Positions 15,898 to 23,348 of a stretch of DNA of 64,000 nt are shown here, piece after piece; the first letter of the stretch is position 1; every line of letters begins with the position of its first letter. The translations under genes and the position numbers were made by a program. Source of the DNA: Cellulomonas sp. KH9 (GTDB lineage Bacteria > Actinomycetota > Actinomycetes > Actinomycetales > Cellulomonadaceae). The stretch is taken from assembly GCF_900114185.1 (NCBI RefSeq), contig NZ_FOSE01000001.1:955749-1019748 (forward strand), read 5' to 3'. The notes below the pieces were generated by a model. The model was given only the letters and a program-made list of their open reading frames with translations, did not search any database and was not told where the DNA came from.

Positions 15898-17445
15898 TCA
15901 GCCGGACGTGGCGAGGTCGCGGGCGAGCGCCAGCAGGTCGCGGTCCCGTCCGGGTGCCGCGACGAGGCACACGCCGACCGGCTGCGGCGCCTGCCGTCCG
16001 ACCGGCGGGAGGTCACCCGGTCCCGTCCCCCGGTGCGCCGGCAGCACCACGGCCGGCAGACCGCCGAGGCCGGCGACGCACGTCAGCCGCAGCGTGGCCG
16101 CCCGCACGGCGTCGAGCTCGGCGGGGTCGGGGCGCGGTGCGACGGACGGTGTCGCGGGCAGGACCAGGACGTCGTCGCCGACGAGGTCGACGATCCGGGT
16201 GCGGATCGACTCGCGGGCCGCACCCGCGGCCCGGCCGGCGGCGTCCGTCACGGTGGACGCGACGGCGAACCGGCCCGCGACGTCCGCGCCGAGCGCGCCG
16301 GGGTGTGCGCGCACCCAGTCGCCGTGGGAGCTCCAGGCCTCCCACGCCTGGAGCACCCGGAACACCTCGGCCCACGCGCCGAGGTCGACGTCGTCCCACC
16401 GGTCGGTCGGTGTCGCGCCGGCCGCGTCCGCGAACGCCGCGACCCGGGTGGCCACGTCGTCCTGGGCGGCGGCGAGCAGGGCGTCGCTCACGACGAGCCG
16501 CCCGGACCGGGCGTCGGTGGTCCCGGGCGGCAGCAGCACGTCGCCGACCTCCGCGAGCAGGTCCGCGTCGCGGGTGAGCCACCCCACCGTGTCGAACGTC
16601 GGCGCGAGGGGCACCAGGCCCGTCGTCGCGACGGCGCCGTGCGTCGTCCGCACCCCGAACAGGCCCTGGTACGACGCGGGGACGCGGATCGACCCGCCCG
16701 TGTCGGTCCCCAGGCCGACGTCCGCCTGCCCGAGCGCGACGGCGGCGGCGGAGCCGGACGACGAGCCCCCCGGCACCCGGCCGGGGGCACGGGGGTTGGG
16801 CGGCGTGCCCGAGTGCGCGTTCGTGCCCGCGAGGGAGTAGGCCAGCTCGTCGGTGCGAGCCACGCCCCGCACGTCCGCACCGGCGGCGAGCAGGCGGTCG
16901 ACCGCCGTCGCGTGCGACACGGCCACGTCCGCGCCGGCCAGCCACGTCGGGTTGCCGGCGCCGACGCGCTGACCTGCGACCGCGAACAGGTCCTTCACCG
17001 CGACGGCGCGCCGCGCCAGAGGCCCGGCGGCGGCACCCGCGACCAGCGGGTCCCCCAGGACGCGCCACACGCGGGTGTCGGCAGCGACGGCGGACGTGTG
17101 CACGTGCGCGGCGACCACCACCCAGCCGGTGGGTCCCCGTTCCCACAGCTGGGTCTGCTGACCGCGGCCGCCGCGCAGCAGCTCCGTGACGGCGACGACG
17201 AGGGCGTGGTCGTCGTCGACGGTGCGCACGTGCACCTCGACCAGCCGGCGCGCCGGGGCACCGCCGCGAGCCCCGCGGAAGGCCGCGATGCGCTCGTGCC
17301 CCACCAGCAGGCCCGTCGCGTCGCCGCGCAGCGTCTCCGGACCGGGCGCGAAGAGCCGGTCGAGGGCGTCCAGGTCGTCGGTCCCCAGCGCCCGCTCGTA
17401 GGCGCGGAAGGCCTCGAGCAGGCCGGCGGGCGGGTCCGTCCTCAT
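15898..17445 (-). CDS. AtzH-like domain fused to amidase-signature hydrolase (possible oxalurate/oxamate amidase)
   Basis: The 515-residue protein has two parts. Residues 1-120 form an AtzH/HpxZ-like (DUF3225, cystatin/NTF2-like) domain with LEAFRAYERALGTDDLDALD, LFAPG and GHERIAAFRGAR. Residues 125-515 are an amidase-signature hydrolase with a Lys151-Ser228-Ser252 triad (VKDLF, PGGSSSGSAAAVALG, GTDTGGSIRVPAS). In Klebsiella the separate HpxY amidase and HpxZ belong to purine catabolism downstream of oxalurate; AtzE/AtzH relatives act on 1-carboxybiuret. As the adjacent pucG makes oxalurate, this fusion may hydrolyse oxalurate or oxamate. That is inference: no AtzG-like partner is visible. 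The ATG overlaps the upstream acetamidase gene by 4 bases. Confidence 0.8.
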   Translation of the reverse strand: MRTDPPAGLLEAFRAYERALGTDDLDALDRLFAPGPETLRGDATGLLVGHERIAAFRGARGGAPARRLVEVHVRTVDDDHALVVAVTELLRGGRGQQTQLWERGPTGWVVVAAHVHTSAVAADTRVWRVLGDPLVAGAAAGPLARRAVAVKDLFAVAGQRVGAGNPTWLAGADVAVSHATAVDRLLAAGADVRGVARTDELAYSLAGTNAHSGTPPNPRAPGRVPGGSSSGSAAAVALGQADVGLGTDTGGSIRVPASYQGLFGVRTTHGAVATTGLVPLAPTFDTVGWLTRDADLLAEVGDVLLPPGTTDARSGRLVVSDALLAAAQDDVATRVAAFADAAGATPTDRWDDVDLGAWAEVFRVLQAWEAWSSHGDWVRAHPGALGADVAGRFAVASTVTDAAGRAAGAARESIRTRIVDLVGDDVLVLPATPSVAPRPDPAELDAVRAATLRLTCVAGLGGLPAVVLPAHRGTGPGDLPPVGRQAPQPVGVCLVAAPGRDRDLLALARDLATSG

Positions 17446-18554
17446 GCGCCGGCTCCGGCGATCGGCCCCGCGGAGGCGTCCGCGGTCGCGGGCTCCGCCA
17501 GGTCCGCGAGCCGGATCCGGGCGTGGACCCCGGTGACCCGGTCGACCACCTGCGACACGTCGAAGTCCGTCGCCGCCGACAGGTACGCCAGGGCGTGGGC
17601 ACGGTCCATGCCGAACCGGGCCTGCAGCAGGTCGAGCGATGCACGCACGCACTTGCGCAGCGCCTCGTCCAGGTCGGGGTCGAGGCCCGTAGGCACCAGG
17701 TGCTCGGCCGTGCGCACGAGGGGACCGGTCAGCGCGCCGAACGCGGCGACGGCGTCGGCGCGCGGCAGCAGGTCGAACCGCAGCGTTACACGCAGCGAGG
17801 CCTCCAGCGCGGTGAGGGCGACCTCGCCGTCGCCCTGGGCGAAGTGCGGGTCGCCGACGTAGGCGAGGGCGTCGTCGACCTGCACCGGCAGGTACAGCGT
17901 GGCGCCGGCCCGGAGGAGGTTGATGTCGAGGTTGCCGCCGTGCGCGCCGGGCGGCACCGAGTGCGGACGCTCGTCACCCGCGACCGCGACGCCGAGGATG
18001 CCGGGGAAGGCGGCCACGGGGAACGAGACGGTGCGGGGGCTGCCGGCGGCGCGCGGCATGACGGCTCGTGTCCCGGACGCGTCCAGGCGGGCGAGGACGC
18101 TGACGACGTCGGCGCCACCCTCCGGCATCTCGCCCGGCAGCGCCCCGCGCCCGTGCCGGTTGGAGATCACGCCGTAGGGCACACGGGGCAGCGTCTCGAG
18201 CACCGTGATCGCCAGGACGTCGCCCGGACGTGCCCCGCGCACGGCGACCGGCCCGGTCACGACGTGGGGGCCGTCGTGCAGGGGGTCGTGCGGGTGGGCG
18301 GACGCGGCGAGCGCGACGGCGTCGGACAGCACGTCCGCGAGCCCGTGGGCACCGAAGTACGCGCGGGGGTCGCGGCCCTGGTCCTCCAGCAGACCCTCGT
18401 GGCTGAGGGTGTCGACCGTGACCTCGGTGCCGGGGTCCACCGTGAGGACCGGGGCGTCGCCGGCGCACGGCAGCCGGCCCCACAGCACGTTCTCGGGGGT
18501 GGACGGCAGGTAGGTGGCGGCGCGCACGGGGCCGGTACCGGGGTCGAGCAGCAT
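17442..18554 (-). CDS. Acetamidase/formamidase family hydrolase
   Basis: The 370-residue protein belongs to the FmdA/AmdA family of amidases, which release ammonia from small amides such as formamide and acetamide. Visible family features are VDTLSHEGLLEDQG near residue 50, GPHVVTGPVAVRGARPGD, the segment VPPGAHGGNLDINLL and YVGDPHFAQGDGEV (metal/active-site region), then the C-terminal YLSAATDFDVSQVVD. It heads a two-gene unit with the AtzH-amidase fusion. In this setting it could act on oxamate or another small amide at the end of purine nitrogen salvage, replacing the unrelated HpxW; a general formamidase role is equally possible. No operator-like GAAAC palindrome was found in the 231 bases upstream, where I see nothing else. 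Confidence 0.85.
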   Translation of the reverse strand: MLLDPGTGPVRAATYLPSTPENVLWGRLPCAGDAPVLTVDPGTEVTVDTLSHEGLLEDQGRDPRAYFGAHGLADVLSDAVALAASAHPHDPLHDGPHVVTGPVAVRGARPGDVLAITVLETLPRVPYGVISNRHGRGALPGEMPEGGADVVSVLARLDASGTRAVMPRAAGSPRTVSFPVAAFPGILGVAVAGDERPHSVPPGAHGGNLDINLLRAGATLYLPVQVDDALAYVGDPHFAQGDGEVALTALEASLRVTLRFDLLPRADAVAAFGALTGPLVRTAEHLVPTGLDPDLDEALRKCVRASLDLLQARFGMDRAHALAYLSAATDFDVSQVVDRVTGVHARIRLADLAEPATADASAGPIAGAGA

Positions 18555-18785
18555 GCGCCGGACTGTAGGCGGCATCGGTGTCGGGCATGTTGCGCGGGCC
18601 GCGGGGGCTGTGGACGGGGGCCCCGGACGCGCCGGCACGCGGCACCGTCTGGTGCGTCGACCCGACCACAGGTCCCGCCGCCGGGGTCGTCGTCCACCGA
18701 CGTGCCCGGGGGTGCCGTGCCGGCGCACCCCCGGCGGCAGGCTCGACCGACGCCGGACCTGGGACCGGCACCGGACGGAGGCACG

Positions 18786-19490
18786 GTGGAACGGGTACGC
18801 ACGGCGACGGTGGTGGGGGTGGTCGGCGCGGCCGGCGGGGTCGGGGCGTCGACGCACGCGGCGCTGCTCGCGCGGCGGCTGTCGCGCAGCACGTCGACCG
18901 TGCTCGTCGACCTCGACCGGGGCGGGGGCGGTCTGGACGTGGTGGTCGGCGTCGAGGACGTCGACGGTGCGCGGTGGCCGGACCTGCGGGGCGCGGGCGG
19001 GGACGTGCGCGGCGCCGACGTCGTCGCGCTGCTGCCGCGCTGGGGAGCGTGCGCCGTGCTGTCGGCCGACCGGACGCGCCCGGCACCCGTCGACGCGGGC
19101 GTGCGGCTCGACGTCCTGCACGCGCTCGCCTGCGAGGTCGGCGCGCTCGTGCTCGACCTCGACCGCGCGGACGTCGTGGACGGGGACGCGCCGCTGGCCG
19201 CGTGCGACGCCGTGGTGGTGGTCGCGCGTCCCGACCTGCGCAGCGTCGCGGGCAGCCTCGCGCTGCGCCCGCGGCTCCACGCGGCGGGGACCCGGTGCGG
19301 GCTCGTCGTCCAGGGGCCGGCGGGCCTCGGTGCCGCGGACCTGGCCGAGGCGAGCGGGCTGGAGGTCTGGCACGTCGGACCCGCGGACCGTGCGCTCGCG
19401 GCGCGGGCCGAGCGTGTCGGGCCCGGTGGTCGCGGCCGCGCCGCGCGGACCGCGGACCGCGTGGTCCGTCGGCTCGGGCTCACCGCGTGA
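18786..19490 (+). CDS. TadZ/Ssd-like MinD-family protein of the Tad locus
   Basis: The 234-residue protein starts at GTG with GGAG six bases upstream. It resembles septum-site-determining Ssd/TadZ proteins, which place the Tad pilus machine. The N-terminal P-loop reads AAGGVGAST (about residues 15-23): the deviant Walker A of MinD is recognisable but both lysines are missing, so ATP hydrolysis is doubtful. Later segments (VLVDLDRGGGGLDVVVG, ALVLDLDRAD, AVVVVARPD) fit the MinD fold. It overlaps tadA by 4 bases. The mycobacterial counterpart is Rv3660c in the same relative place. Confidence 0.8.
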   Translation: MERVRTATVVGVVGAAGGVGASTHAALLARRLSRSTSTVLVDLDRGGGGLDVVVGVEDVDGARWPDLRGAGGDVRGADVVALLPRWGACAVLSADRTRPAPVDAGVRLDVLHALACEVGALVLDLDRADVVDGDAPLAACDAVVVVARPDLRSVAGSLALRPRLHAAGTRCGLVVQGPAGLGAADLAEASGLEVWHVGPADRALAARAERVGPGGRGRAARTADRVVRRLGLTA

Positions 19491-20728
19491 GCGTGGTACC
19501 GAGCGGGCACCGGGTCGGCACCACGACCGCCCGGAGCAGCGCACCCGCACGGCGCGCCGCGCCCGCCGCCGTCGTGGACCGGGTCCGCGCCGACCTGCGG
19601 GTGCGTCCGGCGGGAGCCGCCGACCTCGCGGTGCTGGTGGACGAGGCGCTGCGGGCCCACGGCACGCTCCTGGGACCGGTACCGCTGGCGGAGACGGTCC
19701 GTGCCGTCGCGGACGAGCTGGTCGGTGCCGGTCCGCTGCAGCCCTGGCTCGACGACCCGCTCGTCACCGACGTGCTGGTCAACGCACCCCAGGACGTGTG
19801 GGTGGAGCGTGCCGGGGCGCTGGTGCGTGCCCCGGTCGACCTCGGCACGCCCGCGGAGGTCCGCGCACTGGCCGTGCGGCTCGCAGCCGCCGCGGGCCGC
19901 CGGCTCGACGACGCGGCGCCGACCGTCGACGCCCGGCTGCCCGACGGCACCCGGCTGCACGCGGTGCTGCCACCGCTGGCCGAGGCGTGCACGGTGCTGA
20001 GCCTGCGGGTCGTGCGGGGGCGCGCCTTCACGCTCCCGGACCTGGTGGCGGCGCGGGCCGTCGTCCCGGCGCTCGTACCGCTGCTCGAAGGGCTGGTGCG
20101 CTCCCGCAGCAACGTGCTCGTGTCCGGCGCCACCGGCGCGGGCAAGACGACGCTGCTCGCCGCGCTGCTGTCCCTGGTGCCGCACGACCAGCGCATCGTG
20201 CTGGTGGAGGAGGCGGGTGAGCTGGTCGCCGACCACCCGCACGTCGTGCGCCTCACGAGCCGGCCGGCGAACGTCGACGGTGCCGGCGGCGTGGGCCTCG
20301 CGGACCTCGTGCGGCAGGCGCTGCGCATGCGGCCGGACCGCATCGTGCTGGGTGAGTGCCGCGGCGCGGAGGTGCGGGAGGTCCTCGCCGCGCTCAACAC
20401 CGGCCACGAGGGAGGCTGCGCCACGCTGCACGCCAACACCGCGGCCGACGTCCCCGCGCGGCTCGAGGCGCTGGCGGCGCTCGCGGGTCTCGACCGTGCG
20501 GCCGTGGCCGCGCAGGCCGCCAGCGCGGTCGACGCGGTGCTCCACGTGCGACGCGTCCGGCGCGGGGCGGACGCCGGGCGCCGGTACCTCGCGGAGGTGG
20601 CGGTGGTCGACCGCGGCACGGACGGCGGGCTGCGCGTCACACCGGCCGTCGTGGTGGGGGAGGACGGGGCGACCCGGACGGGTCCGGGCGCGCAGCGCCT
20701 GGCCGAGCGGATCGGCCCCGAGCCGTGA
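19487..20728 (+). CDS. tadA: TadA/VirB11-type secretion ATPase
   Basis: The 413-residue cytoplasmic ATPase drives pilus assembly. The N-terminal region (about 60-190) carries LVTDVLVNAPQDVWVERAG, common to CpaF/TadA proteins; the ATPase core has Walker A GATGAGKTT at 214-222, Asp box VLVEEAGEL, Walker B RPDRIVLGECRG near 285 and the His box AALNTGHEGGCATLHANTA. The GTG start overlaps the TadZ-like gene by 4 bases. It is collinear with Rv3659c. It would power extrusion of the small pilin encoded at 22325 through the TadB/TadC membrane platform. Confidence 0.92.
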   Translation: MSVVPSGHRVGTTTARSSAPARRAAPAAVVDRVRADLRVRPAGAADLAVLVDEALRAHGTLLGPVPLAETVRAVADELVGAGPLQPWLDDPLVTDVLVNAPQDVWVERAGALVRAPVDLGTPAEVRALAVRLAAAAGRRLDDAAPTVDARLPDGTRLHAVLPPLAEACTVLSLRVVRGRAFTLPDLVAARAVVPALVPLLEGLVRSRSNVLVSGATGAGKTTLLAALLSLVPHDQRIVLVEEAGELVADHPHVVRLTSRPANVDGAGGVGLADLVRQALRMRPDRIVLGECRGAEVREVLAALNTGHEGGCATLHANTAADVPARLEALAALAGLDRAAVAAQAASAVDAVLHVRRVRRGADAGRRYLAEVAVVDRGTDGGLRVTPAVVVGEDGATRTGPGAQRLAERIGPEP

Positions 20729-20834
20729 GGGCGTGCCGCGGTGCGGCGACCTCCACCGCGCCGGGTGCGGCGCGACCACCCCGCCGCGCGCCCGTGCGGC
20801 ACACCCGTGGTGTCGTCCGCGTCGGTGCCGGCCC

Positions 20835-21506
20835 GTGAGCGCCCTCGCCGGTGCGCTCGTCGCGCTCGCGGTGCTCGTCGCGGCAGGCCCGCCAGCGCGC
20901 CGACCGCCCGCGGCACACGGAGGTCGTGCGCACGGTCCACGGTGCCGGCTGCCGGGACGACCGCCGGGCGAGCGGCGGCCGTGGCCCCGGCGCGGACGTC
21001 CGTCCGGACCCGAGCCCGACCTGGCCGGGCTGCTGCACGCCGTGGCGGCTCAGCTCCGGGCCGGGGCACCGCCCGGTGCCGCCTGGGCGCACGCGCTGGG
21101 CAGCGCGGTCGACGGGCAGGTGCCCGACGTCGACGTGCTGACCGCCTGGACCGGTGCGCGCGGGCAGCGATCGCGGGCCCACGCCGTCGTCGCGGGGGCC
21201 CGCGTCGCGTCCGAGACCGGCGCGCCGCTGGCCGAGGTGCTCGCGGACCTCGCCGACGCGGTGGCCGCCGACGCGGAGCTCGCCGGCGACCTGGAGGCAG
21301 CGCTGGCCGGCCCGCGCGCCACTGCCCGGGTGCTCACCCTGCTCCCGGTGGTCGGCCTGGTGGTCGGCACGGCCATGGGGGCGCAGCCGTGGCGGGTCCT
21401 GCTGGACGGCGGGACGGGCAGCGCGCTGGCCGTGACCGGCGTGCTGCTGGTCGTCGCCGGGCGCGCCTGGGTCGCCGCCCTCGTACGTCGGGCAGGTGGG
21501 CCGTGA
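20835..21506 (+). CDS. tadB: TadB-like type II/IV secretion system F protein
   Basis: The 223-residue membrane protein starts at GTG after a 106-base gap from tadA that holds no recognisable gene. An N-terminal hydrophobic segment is followed by an Arg/Pro-rich stretch, then the T2SSF region with GLLHAVAAQLRAGAPPGAAW and VASETGAPLAEVLADLADAV. Two hydrophobic C-terminal segments follow (LLPVVGLVVGTAMG, LAVTGVLLVVAGRAW). It should form half of the inner-membrane platform with TadC. It is shorter than proteobacterial TadB, as in mycobacteria (Rv3658c). Its stop overlaps tadC by 4 bases. Confidence 0.8.
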   Translation: MSALAGALVALAVLVAAGPPARRPPAAHGGRAHGPRCRLPGRPPGERRPWPRRGRPSGPEPDLAGLLHAVAAQLRAGAPPGAAWAHALGSAVDGQVPDVDVLTAWTGARGQRSRAHAVVAGARVASETGAPLAEVLADLADAVAADAELAGDLEAALAGPRATARVLTLLPVVGLVVGTAMGAQPWRVLLDGGTGSALAVTGVLLVVAGRAWVAALVRRAGGP

Positions 21507-22129
21507 GCCCGGCGGTGGTCGGGCTGGTCGTCGCAGCCGCCGTGCTGCTGGCGGTGTCGCCCTGGGTCGTCGCGCGTGCGCCGCGACGGGTCGCGGGCGG
21601 CGCGGCCGCGCGGGGCCGTGGTGCCCCGCGGCGGTCGGTCGGTCGGCGGTTCCACCTCGCAGGTCGCGGGCACCGCGGCCGCGGCGACCCGGATGTCCTC
21701 GACCCCGCGTTCGTCCTCGACCTGTGCGCCGCCGCCGTGCGGGGCGGGGCGGCGGTGCCGACCGCGCTCGTCGCGACGGGACGGCACCTGCCGGGCCCCG
21801 AGGGGCGAGCGCTCGTGCACGTGGGGACAGCCCTGGGCCTCGGTGCCTCCTGGCAGTCCGCGTGGGCGGGCGTGCCCCCGTCCGTCGCGGCCCTCGGCCG
21901 CGCGCTCGACGCGGGGCGGGGCGCGGGCGCGTCGCCCGGACCGCAGCTGCGGGCCGCCGCCGCGCGCCTGCGACGTGAGCGCCGCGCGGGTGTGCGCGCC
22001 GCCGCCGGTGCGCTGGGCGTGCGCCTCACCCTGCCGCTGGGGCTGTGCTTCCTGCCGGCGTTCGTCCTGCTCGGGCTCGTCCCGGTGGTCGTCGGCCTGG
22101 CCGGCGACCTGCTCGGTGGTGGTCGGTGA
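21503..22129 (+). CDS. tadC: TadC-like type II/IV secretion system F protein
   Basis: The 208-residue protein has an N-terminal membrane segment (VVGLVVAAAVLLAVSPWVV), a basic loop, the T2SSF segment DLCAAAVRGGAAVPTALVATG and GTALGLGASWQSAW, and hydrophobic C-terminal segments ending LGLVPVVVGLAGDLLGG. It pairs with TadB as the membrane platform and matches the position of Rv3657c. The GTG start overlaps tadB by 4 bases. Confidence 0.8.
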   Translation: MSPAVVGLVVAAAVLLAVSPWVVARAPRRVAGGAAARGRGAPRRSVGRRFHLAGRGHRGRGDPDVLDPAFVLDLCAAAVRGGAAVPTALVATGRHLPGPEGRALVHVGTALGLGASWQSAWAGVPPSVAALGRALDAGRGAGASPGPQLRAAAARLRRERRAGVRAAAGALGVRLTLPLGLCFLPAFVLLGLVPVVVGLAGDLLGGGR

Positions 22130-22149
22130 CCGCCGGCCGGGTGGGCGCC

Positions 22150-22180
22150 GGGTGGGTCAACACACGGTGCTCACCCACCC
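22150..22180 (+). terminator. Stem-loop after tadC
   Basis: GGGTGGGT / ACCCACCC form an 8-bp stem with a 15-base loop 20 bases after the tadC stop. It may attenuate read-through from the machinery genes into the pilin gene, or it may be a processing site. Confidence 0.4.
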
Positions 22181-22263
22181 ACAGCCGCCCGTGGCGGCCG
22201 GTCGTCCACCGGTGCAGCACGTCGGCGCCCGCGGCGAGGTGCCGTGCGAGCACGCTCGCCGCA

Positions 22264-22297
22264 GGAGCCGACCGGCTCCCGGCCCGCGTCGCGGGCC
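22264..22297 (+). promoter_or_regulatory. Twin hairpins upstream of the pilin ribosome-binding site
   Basis: Two adjoining inverted repeats, GGAGCCG-AC-CGGCTCC (22264-22279) and GGCCCGCG-T-CGCGGGCC (22281-22297), end 13 bases before AGGAG of the pilin gene. In RNA they could protect the 5' end of the pilin message, or act in translational control. Confidence 0.4.
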
Positions 22298-22324
22298 CGG
22301 TCCAGGGCGAAGGAGCAGCGGGGC

Positions 22325-22603
22325 ATGGGACGGACGACGAGGCAGGCGCCCGGTCACCCGGGCAGGTCACGGTCGGCGCGGGCGCGGACCGCGGTGGGTC
22401 GCAGCCGCACGGTGGTGGCATCGACCGCCGCGCGGCTGCGGGCCGTGCACGCCCGGGCGGGCGACGCGGGCATGGCGACCGCCGAGTACGCGATCGCGAC
22501 GCTGGCGGCGGTCGGGTTCGCGGGGGTGCTGGTGGTCGTGCTCAAGGGGAACGAGGTGAAGAGCCTGCTCACGGGGATCGTGCGGCAGGCGCTCGGCGGA
22601 TGA
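22325..22603 (+). CDS. Flp-type pilin (DUF4244 family)
   Basis: The 92-residue protein has a basic leader of 49 residues and the prepilin motif AGDAG/MATAEYAIATLA: cleavage after Gly49 would leave Glu at +5 and Tyr at +6, as in Flp pilins. A single hydrophobic helix follows (AVGFAGVLVVVLKG), then a short C-terminus. It corresponds to Rv3656c and would be the pilus subunit. The ATG has AGGAG nine bases upstream and overlaps the following TadE-like gene by 4 bases. No prepilin peptidase gene is in the window, so it must lie elsewhere. Confidence 0.85.
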   Translation: MGRTTRQAPGHPGRSRSARARTAVGRSRTVVASTAARLRAVHARAGDAGMATAEYAIATLAAVGFAGVLVVVLKGNEVKSLLTGIVRQALGG

Positions 22604-22980
22604 CGCGGCGGCGCCGCGGTGCCGCCCCGGCCGCCGGTGCCGGGGTCGTCGGCGGTGACCGCGGCGCCGTCACCGCCGAGCTGGCCGTGGGCCTGGTCGC
22701 CGTGGCGGTGGTCCTGCTCGCCGTCCTCGCCACGGGCGCGGCGACGATCACGCGGATGGCCTGCGTGGACGCGGCCCGCACCGGTGCGCGCGTCGCGGCC
22801 CTCGGTGAGTCCGACGCGGAGGTGGGCGCCGCAGCACACCGTGTCCTCGGTGCCCGTGCGGGGCAGGTGGACCTGCGGCGGGAGGACGGGTGGGTGACGG
22901 TCGACGTCAGCGTCCCGTTCACCGGGTGGTCGGGCGGCCTGCAGGCGCGCGCCAGCGCGACGGCACGGGTGGAGCCGTGA
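22600..22980 (+). CDS. TadE-like pseudopilin
   Basis: The 126-residue protein has an N-terminal leader with the processing motif RG/AVTAELAVGL (Gly22, Glu27 at +5) and one membrane helix to about residue 48. The extracytoplasmic part contains DAARTGARVAALGESDAEV, a pattern common in TadE proteins. It is likely a minor pilin and corresponds in position to Rv3655c. The gene overlaps both neighbours by 4 bases. Confidence 0.82.
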   Translation: MTRRRRGAAPAAGAGVVGGDRGAVTAELAVGLVAVAVVLLAVLATGAATITRMACVDAARTGARVAALGESDAEVGAAAHRVLGARAGQVDLRREDGWVTVDVSVPFTGWSGGLQARASATARVEP

Positions 22981-23348
22981 GCGCCCGACCCGCCCTCGCC
23001 CGCGACGCCGGCTCCGGGTCGGTGCTCCTGCTCGCGGTGGTCGCCGTCGCGGTGGCCCTGGCCTCGGGTGCCGGGCTCGTGGGCTCGGCGCACGTCGCGG
23101 CCGCCCGGGCGGCGACCGGGGCCGACCTGGCGGCGCTGGCCGGCGCGCAGCTGCTCGCGGACGGCGGGACCGGTGCGTGCGACCGGGCGGCGGAGGCGGC
23201 CGGCAGGAACGGGGCGAGCGTGGCCGCGTGCACGGTCGGACCGCACGGCACGGTCACGGTCGAGGTGCTGGTCCCGGCCCTGCTCGGGTCCGCGCACCAG
23301 GTCGCCCGGGCCGGGCCGCGCGCGGCAGCAGGGGCGGGGCGTCGCGGG
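22977..23348 (+). CDS. TadG/Rv3654c-like protein, 3' end undefined
   Basis: The protein starts at GTG overlapping the TadE-like stop. It has the short motif AGSGSVLLLA leading into a hydrophobic segment, then ARAATGADLAALAGAQLLADG and ACDRAAEAAGRNGA, typical of the Rv3654c family of about 115-130 residues. Family similarity fades after VLVPALLG near base 23290. No stop codon follows in this frame until 26114; the frame runs antisense through the entire convergent helicase gene. The end given here is simply the base before the helicase stop. A frameshift would still read into the helicase strand (next stops at 23389 or 23853 in the other frames). Confidence 0.6.
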
